From CAZPZZ01 sp964591245 (GTDB lineage: Bacteria; Acidobacteriota; Vicinamibacteria; Vicinamibacterales; UBA8438): a DNA stretch of 26,348 bases. Of the stretch, positions 17,496-24,809 are shown one piece after another. The notes beneath the pieces are model-generated. The model was not told the DNA's origin. It searched no databases and worked only from the letters and a program-made list of their open reading frames with translations. The stretch lies in contig CAZPZZ010000047.1 of the NCBI GenBank assembly GCA_964591245.1, positions 1 to 26,348 of the forward strand, given 5' to 3'. The position numbers were made by a program, and so were the translations under genes. Every line of letters starts with the position of its first letter. The first letter of the stretch is position 1.

Positions 17496-18091
17496 GTTCA
17501 GAGACGCCTCCCCCGCCCATCCCACCAGATCAGGCCGAAGCCGAACGCCGCGCGCGGCGGGCGCAACTGTTCGCAGACATCGGGGCCGAAATTACGGCTT
17601 GGGTGAAGACCTTTGCATCGGCAGCGGTATACGCCGCACTCATCGTCACGTTCGGCTTTCAGGTTGCCCGTGTCGAAGGGAAGAGCATGGAACCGACCCT
17701 CGAAGACCAAGATCGCCTCATCGTCAACAAGGCGCTGTATCGATTCTTCGGCCTACCCGAGCCAGGTGACATCGTGATGCTCTACTACCCCAGGGACCCT
17801 GACAAGTCCTTCGTGAAACGGGTCATCGCCGGAGAAGGCGACTCGGTTCGTATTGAGAACGGTCGAGTCTATGTCAACGAGGTCCTCCTCCCAGACGAAT
17901 ACGTGCCACCCGATTTCCGTAGCCATGAGAACCACGGGCCTGAACTCGTGAGAGAAGCACACTACTTCGTCATGGGCGACCATCGAAACAACAGTTCAGA
18001 CAGTCGACACTGGGGACAAGTGCCGGAGAAATATGTGATCGGCAAGGTTCAACTACGCTGGTGGCCCCTGGCCAACGCTACGATTTTCTAG
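17390..18091 (+). CDS. lepB: Signal peptidase I
   Basis: This 233-residue enzyme removes signal peptides from exported proteins at the outer face of the membrane. An acidic, Pro-rich N-terminal extension (about 1-60) precedes one helix (VYAALIVTFGFQVAR, about 80-94). Catalytic Ser99 lies in VEGKSMEPTL and general-base Lys143 in KSFVKRVIAGEGD; box E is GDHRNNSSDSRHWG. The spacing is that of the shorter Gram-positive-like type. The only start with a ribosome site is TTG 17390, 106 nt inside the upstream regulator gene, so translation is probably coupled. Later starts (for example GTG inside AWVKTF) would remove part of the helix region. Co-transcription with a LytS/LytT pair links secretion to an envelope signal, as inference. 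Confidence 0.92.
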   Translation: MVQSQLHPEDEGREKHGDTGQSYSDETAPGVFEPVGSETPPPPIPPDQAEAERRARRAQLFADIGAEITAWVKTFASAAVYAALIVTFGFQVARVEGKSMEPTLEDQDRLIVNKALYRFFGLPEPGDIVMLYYPRDPDKSFVKRVIAGEGDSVRIENGRVYVNEVLLPDEYVPPDFRSHENHGPELVREAHYFVMGDHRNNSSDSRHWGQVPEKYVIGKVQLRWWPLANATIF

Positions 18092-18094
18092 ACA

Positions 18095-18141
18095 CGGGCC
18101 GTTCAGCGCGTGGCGACTTGAAGAGCGCGGCACTCGGCCCG
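18095..18141. terminator. Inverted repeat between convergent genes
   Basis: CGGGCCG (18095-18101) and CGGCCCG (18135-18141) form a 7-bp stem, with an inner GCGC/GCGC pair. It sits between the stops of signal peptidase and acyl-CoA synthetase. There is no T-tract, so a terminator role is tentative. Confidence 0.3.
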
Positions 18142-18156
18142 GTCACGCCTACAGGA

Positions 18157-20043
18157 TCACGAATCAGCAGCCTTGCTGACCGTTTCGGTGTGACCGTCGT
18201 AGATCTCGTCGATCACTGTCTTCCACTGTTCTGCAACAACCCGACGCCGAATCTTGAGTGTGGGAGTCAGCTCCCCGGTCTCGACTGACAGGCGTACTGG
18301 TAGCAAGGCGAATTGCTTGACCTGCTCGTAGCTGGCGAGCAACGCATTCGCCTCATCGATGATTGGCTGGAAGAGAGCGCGGACATCGGTGCGGTTCACC
18401 AGATCCCCGGGTTCCCCCGCCTGCAACCCCTCGGCGACGAGCCGCTGGTCCAGAGCGGGAAAATCCGGCACAAGCAGCACTGATATATATGGCCGTCGGT
18501 CACCGATCAACATCGCCTCCGCGACGACCGGGTCACGCTTGAGCAGCGCCTCGATCGGCTGCGGGGCCACGTTCTTACCGCCCGAAGTCACAAGGATTTC
18601 TTTCTTCCGGTCGGTAATCGACAGATAGCCATCGGCGTCGAGGTGCCCGATGTCGCCAGTGTGGAACCAACCATCTTGAATCGCGGTCTCGGTCGCCTCC
18701 GGGTTCTCGTAGTAGCCGACCATGACATTCGGCCCTCGAGCCAAGATCTCGCCGTCGTCAGCAATACGCAACTCGACACTAGATACTGCCGTACCGACCG
18801 TGCCAAGCCGTGGAGCTTCGAGCGGGTTGGTCGTGAGCACTGGCGCCGTTTCTGTGAGTCCGTATCCCTCCAGCACCGGCAGTCCGATCGCATACAGGAA
18901 CTCAGCCACCTCCCGGCTGAGCGGGGCACTCCCGGAAACCACAAAACGTAGCCGGCCGCCAGTTCTGGCTCTGATCTTGGACAAGACCAGCCGATCCGCG
19001 AGCCGGGCCCTGAGTCGAGTCCAGAGTCCGAGCGAGGTTCCAGCCAGTCCGGCAGTCGCTACCGCGTGCCCGATCGAAAGAGCCCACGCAAATAGCGCCT
19101 GCCTGAAACGTGGCGCATCGACCATTGCCGAGAGGATCCGTGCGCGCAGCTTCTCGTATACGCGCGGCACTCCGGTCATGACCGTGGGACGCACCTGCTG
19201 CATGTCACGCCCCAGCGTGTCGAGTGACTCGGCGAAAACCACGGTCGCTCCACGATAGAGATAGAGATACACAGCCGTACGTTCGAATGCGTGACTGAGT
19301 GGCAGAAACGACAGGGTCGTGTCCTCTTCCGTTAATTGAATTCGCTGTTCAACATCAGCGAGGTTGGCCAAAAAATTTCGATGAGAAAGCTTCACCCCCT
19401 TCGGGGGTCCAGTCGTACCGGAGGTATAAATGATCGTGGCCAGCGCATCCGGATCAATCGAGTGCGCGCGCTCCTTGTACAGACGCGCCTGCCCATCGAC
19501 GGTCATCAGCTTGCGGTGCCCACGAGCCACGACCTCGGCCAGCGACAACTCAACCAGCGTGCCTTCGCCCGTCCTCGTATCGTCAACGGATTGACCGTGA
19601 TCAGCCGTATCGCCAGCAGCACTTTCGATCAGCACGAGTGCGTCAAGAGCGGGAAGATTCGCACATTCCAGCCGCACCTTCGAGGCCTGCTCCTCATCTG
19701 CCGCCACGACAATGCGTACTCCAGAATGCGCCAGAATGTAGCCCACCTGGTTCGGGGGTAACGTGGAATACACAGGAACCGTAATCGCACCCGCGGTCAG
19801 AATCGCCAGGTCTGTGATGGTCCACTCAGGCCGGCTATCCGACAGGATGGCGACACGGTCACCTGGCTCCACGCCGAGCTCGTTCAGTCCGAGACTGAGA
19901 TCCCGCACCTCGTCAAAGATCTGGCGACTCGATCGCATCTCGATCCGGTCGCCGAGACAACGCCCCAGCAACTCCGGCTTCGGATATCGCCCCGACACAT
20001 GAAACGGTAATTCGGCCAGTGTCCCAATCCGGAACTCGGTCAT
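18157..20043 (-). CDS. AMP-forming long-chain acyl-CoA synthetase
   Basis: This 628-residue ANL-superfamily enzyme activates fatty acids to acyl-AMP and then acyl-CoA. ATP-binding motif TIIYTSGTTGPPKG lies at about 203-216. Further motifs are EGYGLTETAPVLTTN, the hinge region DGWFHTGDIGHLDADGYL then ITDRKKEILVTSGGKN, and a C-terminal LTPTLKIRRR carrying the expected catalytic lysine. Length and motif order match the FadD15/FAA-type long-chain group. Its ATG lies 6 nt after the moaC stop, so it is the third gene of the rex-moaC operon. It would feed beta-oxidation or lipid synthesis. Exact chain length is not deducible. Confidence 0.92.
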   Translation of the reverse strand: MTEFRIGTLAELPFHVSGRYPKPELLGRCLGDRIEMRSSRQIFDEVRDLSLGLNELGVEPGDRVAILSDSRPEWTITDLAILTAGAITVPVYSTLPPNQVGYILAHSGVRIVVAADEEQASKVRLECANLPALDALVLIESAAGDTADHGQSVDDTRTGEGTLVELSLAEVVARGHRKLMTVDGQARLYKERAHSIDPDALATIIYTSGTTGPPKGVKLSHRNFLANLADVEQRIQLTEEDTTLSFLPLSHAFERTAVYLYLYRGATVVFAESLDTLGRDMQQVRPTVMTGVPRVYEKLRARILSAMVDAPRFRQALFAWALSIGHAVATAGLAGTSLGLWTRLRARLADRLVLSKIRARTGGRLRFVVSGSAPLSREVAEFLYAIGLPVLEGYGLTETAPVLTTNPLEAPRLGTVGTAVSSVELRIADDGEILARGPNVMVGYYENPEATETAIQDGWFHTGDIGHLDADGYLSITDRKKEILVTSGGKNVAPQPIEALLKRDPVVAEAMLIGDRRPYISVLLVPDFPALDQRLVAEGLQAGEPGDLVNRTDVRALFQPIIDEANALLASYEQVKQFALLPVRLSVETGELTPTLKIRRRVVAEQWKTVIDEIYDGHTETVSKAADS

Positions 20044-20049
20044 CTCACT

Positions 20050-20574
20050 CTACTTTCGTCGATACGTCCCACTACGCCCACCGGTCTTCGTCATCAGACG
20101 GACATCGCCGATGACCATCGTCTTATCGACCGCCTTCACCATGTCATAGATCGTGAGAGCCGCGACAGACACTGCGGTCAACGCCTCCATTTCCACCCCT
20201 GTCTGAGCCGTCGTGCGTGCTGTTGCCTCAATCACATAGCCGGTGGACTCCGCGTGAAGCGTCACCTCAACATGTGACAGCGGCAGGGGATGACAGAGCG
20301 GAATAAGTTCGGCCGTTCGCTTCGCCGCCATGATGCCGGCCACTCTGGCTGTTTGCAGTGGATCTCCCTTGGCGATACGACCGTCGCGAATCAACGCCAG
20401 CGCATCGGGCGCAATCGTAATCACACCCTGGGCGACCGCCTCGCGGCGCGTAACCCGTTTCGCCCCCACGTCAACCATCTTGACGCAACCGGCCTTGTCC
20501 ACGTGCGACAACTGGGGCGCACGACGACCTGCAACCGCTTGAGTACGAGTAGATCCAGTCTTCTTTTTTGCCAT
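20050..20574 (-). CDS. moaC: Cyclic pyranopterin monophosphate synthase MoaC
   Basis: From ATG 20574 this is 174 residues, close to the usual MoaC length plus a short Lys/Thr-rich N-terminal extension. MoaC converts the MoaA product into cyclic pyranopterin monophosphate for molybdenum cofactor. Conserved segments are HVDKAGCVKMVDVGAKRVT, KGDPLQTARVAGIMAAKRT, ELIPLCHPLPLSHVEV, and GVEMEALTAVSVAALTIYD followed by MVKAVDKTMVIGDVRL; these carry the conserved Lys, His, Glu and Asp active-site residues. An in-frame extension to 20775 exists but has no family match and would overlap rex. The gene lies between rex and an acyl-CoA synthetase gene; no other Moco genes are in the window. Confidence 0.95.
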   Translation of the reverse strand: MAKKKTGSTRTQAVAGRRAPQLSHVDKAGCVKMVDVGAKRVTRREAVAQGVITIAPDALALIRDGRIAKGDPLQTARVAGIMAAKRTAELIPLCHPLPLSHVEVTLHAESTGYVIEATARTTAQTGVEMEALTAVSVAALTIYDMVKAVDKTMVIGDVRLMTKTGGRSGTYRRK

Positions 20575-20611
20575 CAGTGCTTCGGACAACAGATAAGGTG
20601 CAGCAACCACG

Positions 20612-20640
20612 CCCTGCATTCCCTCGACCAACGGGCAGGG
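20612..20640 (-). promoter_or_regulatory. Stem-loop in the moaC leader
   Basis: CCCTGC and GCAGGG arms pair across a 17-nt loop, 37 nt before the moaC start, in the 166-nt rex-moaC intergenic region. I do not recognise the Moco riboswitch fold. It may be only a chance hairpin. Confidence 0.25.
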
Positions 20641-20740
20641 AGCGTGCATACATGCCCGATGGATAACCGCTGCACCACTGCCATCGAGCAGAGGACGGCG
20701 GCGGCCAGAGTATTCACGTGAATTCTCCCATGCCTCGGAC

Positions 20741-21400
20741 TCAGGCCCCCCCCTTAACCGACCGGCCGATCTCATGACCTCGCGCGAGATAGAAGGACAA
20801 CCCCTCCAGCGACACCGTCAAGTCAACACTCTTCAACTTCACGTGACGCGGCACCCGAAGAGCCCCAGGTGAAAAATTAAGCAACGCCTTGATTCCCGCG
20901 TCCACGACCATGTTCACCACCAGTTGCGCTGATTCTGCTGGCACCGCGACGACAGCAATCGTGATGTGTCTCCGCCGAGTGATTCGCTGCAGCTCCGCGA
21001 TGTCATAGATCCGCACACCGCTACGGGACCGTCGCCCAACCTTGGAACGCAACGAGTCGAAGAGCGCCACAATACGAAATCCCTCTTGCCTGAAACCAGG
21101 ATAATCCGCCAGCGCAAATCCAAGATTGCCAGCTCCGATGATGGCCACGTTCAGCCGCCTATCGAGGCCAAGAATCTGACGAAGACGAAGCTTCAGATCC
21201 TTCACCACATAACCGACACCGCGAACCCCGAGATCTCCAAAATGGGAAAGATCCTTGCGAATCAATGGAGCATTGAGATCACATCGATCCGCCAGGACCT
21301 TCGACGACACAGTACGCACCTCGGATGCGTCCAGTTCGTCGAGAACCCGCAAATACAGAGACAGCCGATTGGTCGTCTGTTCGGAAACCTGCTCTGCCAT
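20741..21400 (-). CDS. rex: Redox-sensing transcriptional repressor Rex
   Basis: This 219-residue protein senses the NADH/NAD+ ratio and represses fermentative and respiratory genes when NAD+ is high. The N-terminal winged helix contains RLSLYLRVLDELDASEVRTV and APLIRKDLSHFGDLGVRGVGY, near-diagnostic of Rex. The Rossmann nucleotide loop is GAGNLGFALADY (89-100). The C-terminal swapped helix is SLEGLSFYLARG. ATG 21400 lies 75-80 nt below a divergent promoter region with GTTAAC at its centre. It is followed by moaC and the acyl-CoA synthetase on the same strand. Autoregulation is plausible, but no full Rex operator is seen. Confidence 0.95.
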   Translation of the reverse strand: MAEQVSEQTTNRLSLYLRVLDELDASEVRTVSSKVLADRCDLNAPLIRKDLSHFGDLGVRGVGYVVKDLKLRLRQILGLDRRLNVAIIGAGNLGFALADYPGFRQEGFRIVALFDSLRSKVGRRSRSGVRIYDIAELQRITRRRHITIAVVAVPAESAQLVVNMVVDAGIKALLNFSPGALRVPRHVKLKSVDLTVSLEGLSFYLARGHEIGRSVKGGA

Positions 21401-21474
21401 CGTGCGCTGACGGCGACCGGGACACTGACCGGCACACGTTCTCCCCCGCGTGCCTCCGCTCCGTCGCTGCCCAG

Positions 21475-21482
21475 AGTATAGT
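21475..21482. promoter_or_regulatory. Overlapping divergent -10 boxes for rex and the Ig-like protein
   Basis: TATAGT on plus (21477-21482) and TATACT on minus (21475-21480) share a TATA core. The plus box ends 7 nt before ATG 21490, so that mRNA may be leaderless; the minus box would give rex a leader of about 65-70 nt. No clear -35 boxes were found. An adjacent GTTAAC palindrome at 21481-21486 could be part of an operator. Confidence 0.4.
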
Positions 21483-21489
21483 TAACATT

Positions 21490-22668
21490 ATGGTCGACAG
21501 TGCTAGCAGAAAGATGTGCGCTCACAGTGGCAGAGCTGGGGCCATCCTCGGTGCAGCCGTAATCGTCGTAGTCGGCATCACCCCCAATCTCTTGGCCCAA
21601 CCGGCTCGGCACACGCCCACGACACTCGCAGCGCTCGTCGAATACCCAAGTTTCTTTCACCGTCTGCCCGTTATCATCCGGGTCACCGCCGAAGGTGACC
21701 TGCGTGACGTCTTCATCACCGACGGAACCTACCGGCAGCGTGCACTAAACGTTGCCCCGCCGGTCGCCGGCACGACCGAACTCCTCGAAATCGAAGGAAC
21801 ATTCTGGGACGTGGGACGCCTTTCCCCAGACGATCCGAACTTGCCCGACCCTAGACTCGGGCAACTCTCCGAGCGGCTACTCGGCAAACCCTGGCCCTCA
21901 AGTGGCGAACTCACGTTGCTGGTGGCCGATGACACCAGGCTCGCCGACGCCCCGGACCTTGTCAGTACAGTCACGATCCGGGACATCGCGCTCCAGCCAA
22001 CTCACTATCTCAACCAAACCGTCACCGTCTCCGGTCGCTTTCGCGGGCGGAATCTGTATGGGGATCTGCCTGAAGCCCCGGGCGTCAGCCCAGACGATTT
22101 CGTCATGCGATCCGGGGATGCGTCCGTATGGATTGTCGGCAAGGAACCGCAAGGACGCGGGTTCACACTGGACGTCATGGCCCGCGTGGACACCAGCCGT
22201 TGGCTTCAGGTGACCGGTGCTGTCTCCGGCACCAACCGCCTGATCGAGATCGCGGCAAATGACATTGAAGAAATCGACCGGCCGGTCGCGACAGCTCCCA
22301 CCCCAACCGTCGCAGCTATTCCCGATGCCGGCCCTCCAGCAGAGGTGATCTTCTCAGCTCCGACCCAGGACGACACGGCAGTCGCACTGGATGCCCTGAT
22401 TCGCTTTCAGTTCTCTCGGGATATGGATCCTGAATCGTTCGAAGGCAACGTTACCGCCGCGTACGCCGGCGCCGACCCGACGTCAGCGGAGGGAGACCTG
22501 GAGTTGTCCGTCGACTACCGGGCCAGGAACCGCGTACTGAATGTGCAGTTCACCGAGCCACTGCTACCCTACCGACCGGTGTCCGTCACCCTCGGCGACG
22601 GCATCACCGCCACCGACGGCGCCGCACTCATCTCATATACCCTACGGTTCGCTAGCGGCGGGTCCTAA
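21490..22668 (+). CDS. Secreted Ig-like (Big_5-type) domain protein, function unknown
   Basis: From ATG 21490 this is 392 residues; an in-frame extension upstream would overlap rex and has no ribosome site. A signal peptide is likely: a basic start, hydrophobic AILGAAVIVVVGITPNLLA, and cleavage near AQPAR. Two beta-rich segments follow: residues about 45-150 (VEYPSFFHRLPVIIRVTAEG), and about 160-265 (TIRDIALQPTHYLNQTVTVSG), both resembling OB-like or nucleic-acid-binding-type folds. A Pro/Thr/Ala linker (265-285) leads to a C-terminal domain EVIFSAPTQDDTAVALDALI then RFQFSRDMDPESFEG, a bacterial Ig-like domain pattern (Big_5). No enzymatic motif is seen. It is divergent from rex and converges with plsC. 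Envelope location is likely; role unknown. Confidence 0.75.
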   Translation: MVDSASRKMCAHSGRAGAILGAAVIVVVGITPNLLAQPARHTPTTLAALVEYPSFFHRLPVIIRVTAEGDLRDVFITDGTYRQRALNVAPPVAGTTELLEIEGTFWDVGRLSPDDPNLPDPRLGQLSERLLGKPWPSSGELTLLVADDTRLADAPDLVSTVTIRDIALQPTHYLNQTVTVSGRFRGRNLYGDLPEAPGVSPDDFVMRSGDASVWIVGKEPQGRGFTLDVMARVDTSRWLQVTGAVSGTNRLIEIAANDIEEIDRPVATAPTPTVAAIPDAGPPAEVIFSAPTQDDTAVALDALIRFQFSRDMDPESFEGNVTAAYAGADPTSAEGDLELSVDYRARNRVLNVQFTEPLLPYRPVSVTLGDGITATDGAALISYTLRFASGGS

Positions 22669-22719
22669 CGCCGGAATACCCATGCTCCGGCCGAGTCGGA
22701 GCCCCTTCCGCAGAAAGCG

Positions 22720-23472
22720 CTACCGAATCGGACCAGCGGCCAAAAGTCTTTCCATCTCAGTACGCGCCGTCGTAATCAAGCGCTCACGCTCGTCAAACCC
22801 GAAATCCTTCGGGTCGATCGGCTTCCCGATCCGCACACTCACCTGAACCGGACGGATGATAGGGCTCCCCCGCTGCATCGCCTGGCGCGTGCCCAAGATG
22901 GTTAGGGGCACAATGGTCGCACCGCCGCGGATCGCCATCACGAAGCCGCCCTTCTTGAACGGCAAGAGTTTACCCGTCTGGCTACGCGTGCCCTCGGGAA
23001 AGATCAAAAAAGAGTTTCCTTCACGGAGGGCGGCAGCTGCCGTATCGATAGCCACCCGACTTTGCTCACGGTTCCGTCGCTCAATAGGAACAAACCCTGC
23101 AACGTCAAAGACTTGCGAAAGCAACGGAAGCTTGTGAATCTCCGCCTTGTAGAGAATCCGAAGTTTCGGATGCACCGCGGCAAGAGCAAGGAACAGTACA
23201 GGAGGCTCGAGATTGCTCGCATGGTTGACGCAATAGACGCTGGCTCGATCTGGTTCGGCATGTTCGGCGCCGGCTACCCGATAGCGAATCCCAACCGTCG
23301 CCAATCCCAGCCGTACACCCAATCGGCCAAGCCAGTACAACAACTTGATTCGTCGGGTCATCAGTGTCACGACCAGCCCGGCTGGTGCCGCGACCATGAC
23401 ATACAGCGATACCAGAAGATACGCCGCAATGGACCGTATAGCAGCGACGGTAGTAAACAATGGGGTGAACAT
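22720..23472 (-). CDS. plsC: 1-acyl-sn-glycerol-3-phosphate acyltransferase (PlsC-like) with variant NHx4E motif
   Basis: From ATG 23472 this is 250 residues. An in-frame start at 23544 would run through the carD terminator and adds an unlikely N-terminus. It transfers an acyl chain to lysophosphatidic acid, making phosphatidic acid at the membrane. N-terminal hydrophobic segments span about 12-60. Motif I reads NHASNLE (83-89): Glu stands where the catalytic-dyad Asp of NHx4D is expected. Motif III is FPEGTRS (158-164), with GFVPIERRN as motif II and IVPLTI as motif IV. All other motifs are intact, so the family call is firm, though substrate may be another lyso-lipid. It converges with the Ig-like gene and lies downstream of carD but behind its terminator. 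Confidence 0.88.
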   Translation of the reverse strand: MFTPLFTTVAAIRSIAAYLLVSLYVMVAAPAGLVVTLMTRRIKLLYWLGRLGVRLGLATVGIRYRVAGAEHAEPDRASVYCVNHASNLEPPVLFLALAAVHPKLRILYKAEIHKLPLLSQVFDVAGFVPIERRNREQSRVAIDTAAAALREGNSFLIFPEGTRSQTGKLLPFKKGGFVMAIRGGATIVPLTILGTRQAMQRGSPIIRPVQVSVRIGKPIDPKDFGFDERERLITTARTEMERLLAAGPIR

Positions 23473-23500
23473 GACTACCAGATGGCAGTGAGCAAATACG

Positions 23501-23534
23501 AAAAAAGCCCGATCCGGTCCAGCCGAATCGGGCT
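23501..23534 (-). terminator. Intrinsic terminator of carD
   Basis: On the minus strand AGCCCGAT (23527-23534) and ATCGGGCT (23506-23513) form an 8-bp stem, extended inside by CGG/CCG, followed by six T. It lies 32 nt after the carD stop codon and separates carD from plsC. Confidence 0.85.
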
Positions 23535-23565
23535 CAACCCCCAAGGATTGATGTGAATATCCGAA

Positions 23566-24396
23566 TCAGGACGCACGCGCGGCACGAGTCTGACGTGTCG
23601 TGCTCGTCTTCGCCTTGACAGTCTTTGCCGTCTTCGCCTTGACAGTCTTTGCCGTCTTCGCCTTGACAGTCTTTGCCGTCTTCNNNNNNNNNNNNNNNNN
23701 NNNNNNNNNNNNNNNNNNNNNNNNNNNNNNNNNNNNNNNNNNNNNNNNNNNNNNNNNNNNNNNNNNNNNNNNNNNNNNNNNNNTCTTTGCCGTCTTCGCC
23801 TTGACAGTCTTTGCCGTCTTCGCCTTGACAGTCTTTGCTGTCTTCGCCTTGACGGTCTTTGCCGTCTTCTTGGCGGCCTTGGCTTTCGCAAGTGCGCGAT
23901 CACGGTTCGTAAAACACCGGTCAAGCGCCTTATTGACTTTCAGGTCGATCGCCGCGGCAGTATCCCCGATAACCTCTGAAATCTCAGAAACAACCAAGAA
24001 CTTGGCTCGATCGAGCATCCGCTTCTCTCGAAAAGAGAGATTTTTTGACTTCGCCAGGAAAGTCAAACTTTTCAAGACGTCCACCACGTCGTAGATCGAC
24101 CCAGTGCGCATCTTGTCGGAATTGTCCTTGAAGCGCCCCTTCCAATTTTGGTGATTGTCGATCTTCCCGTTTCCCAACAACGTAAACAGCTTCTTGACCT
24201 CGCGGTCATCAATTGCCCGGCGCAGCCCTACTCCGTCCACGTTATCAAGCGGTACCAAGACCACCGTATCGCTATCGACCATACGCAACGAATAGAAGCC
24301 ACAGGTCTCCCCCATGATCGTCCGGTTCTCGATACGTTCAACCGTACCAAGCCCATGATTTGGGTAAATGACCTTATCACCAACCTCAAATGTCAC
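23566..24396 (-). CDS. carD: CarD-family transcription regulator with histone-H1-like repeat tail (contains assembly gap)
   Basis: CarD-type proteins bind RNA polymerase beta and stabilise open promoter complexes. Residues 1-160 match the CarD/CdnL family: FEVGDKVIYPNHGLGTVERI, RTIMGETCGFYSLRM, NWKGRFKDNSDKMRTGSIYD, SFREKRMLDRAKFLVV. From about 170 the protein turns into Lys/Ala/Thr-rich sequence, repeated KTAKTVKA units like a histone H1 tail, ending with KTSTTRQTRAARAS. The 100 N at 23684-23783 lie in these repeats, so true protein length is unknown. The start is GTG 24396 with GGGGGA 4 nt upstream. Tail-bearing CarD proteins are known in myxobacteria, with an HMGA-like tail; this H1-like tail is analogous. 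It has its own promoter and terminator. Confidence 0.9.
   Translation of the reverse strand: MTFEVGDKVIYPNHGLGTVERIENRTIMGETCGFYSLRMVDSDTVVLVPLDNVDGVGLRRAIDDREVKKLFTLLGNGKIDNHQNWKGRFKDNSDKMRTGSIYDVVDVLKSLTFLAKSKNLSFREKRMLDRAKFLVVSEISEVIGDTAAAIDLKVNKALDRCFTNRDRALAKAKAAKKTAKTVKAKTAKTVKAKTAKTVKAKTAKXXXXXXXXXXXXXXXXXXXXXXXXXXXXXXXXXXKTAKTVKAKTAKTVKAKTAKTVKAKTSTTRQTRAARAS
23606..23863. repeat. 24-bp tandem repeat encoding KTAKTVKA, interrupted by the gap
   Basis: Unit gtcttcgccttgacagtctt-tgcc occurs as full copies at 23606, 23630, 23654 and, after the gap, at 23792, 23816 and 23840, with partial copies at both gap edges. Copies differ by one or two bases only. The 8-codon unit keeps frame for any copy number. 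Confidence 0.95.
23684..23783. other. Assembly gap of 100 N
   Basis: An exact 100-base run of N is the usual placeholder for unknown length. It lies inside a tandem repeat, the expected place for assemblers to break. Confidence 0.98.
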
Positions 24397-24443
24397 GCAT
24401 CCCCCAATTGGACGTGAGAGTCCACACGCGGTTCGAACGAATG

Positions 24444-24472
24444 ATTATAGCCGACAAGCCCTGTCTTATCAA
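24444..24472 (-). promoter_or_regulatory. Sigma-70-type promoter of carD
   Basis: On the minus strand TTGATA (24467-24472), a 17-nt spacer, and TATAAT (24444-24449). The -10 is perfect and the -35 has one mismatch. The predicted leader is about 40 nt. It is the best promoter in the window. Confidence 0.75.
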
Positions 24473-24809
24473 CTGCAAACCTATTAAAGAACAAGAGTTA
24501 CCGGATTCCAGCACCTCTGAAACACCGGTCTATACATCGGCTTCCCTGGCTAAGCTACTTCCGTCGCATAGGGTTGCAGAAGAAGTGTTTCCCGATGGCT
24601 TGTTCAGGAAGAAGATTTCCAGAATCACCTCCAGGGCCCCGTCTTCCGCGGCAACCCGGGTCGTAGCGTCCATGCCGCCCCGTGGCACGGAAGCCTTTAC
24701 CCTGTCACGTCTTGGCAGGGTCCACGCATGCATCCGTCCCGGCTAAGTGAACGGGCGAATGAGAAGTACTGATAAAGTAGGTGGCAATGGGCGTTGGAAC
24801 CGTTCAGTC
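24473..24809. other. Intergenic region without a recognisable gene
   Basis: About 340 bp separate the carD promoter from the next gene. Short frames on both strands show no domain or start signal. No tRNA, riboswitch or repeat was recognised. Confidence 0.5.

Noticed and set aside
20575..20775. N-terminal extension of MoaC
   Set aside because: It overlaps rex, has no MoaC resemblance, and the family start fits ATG 20574.
21481..21486. GTTAAC as a Rex operator
   Set aside because: Only the centre of a palindrome is present; the flanking TTGT/ACAA arms of the known Rex site are missing.
21325..21489. Upstream extension of the Ig-like protein
   Set aside because: It would overlap the rex start and promoter; the signal peptide begins at 21490 and a -10 box directly precedes it.
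23473..23544. Upstream start of plsC
   Set aside because: The carD intrinsic terminator lies inside this stretch, so a transcript beginning downstream could not include it.
23606..23863. CRISPR array
   Set aside because: The 24-bp units are directly adjacent, without spacers, and encode protein repeats.
24530..24733. Possible 67-residue minus-strand protein upstream of carD
   Set aside because: No ribosome site, no domain; insufficient to call a gene.
24473..24809. Riboswitch-like sequence near 24550-24590
   Set aside because: Could not be folded into a known cyclic-di-GMP or other class.
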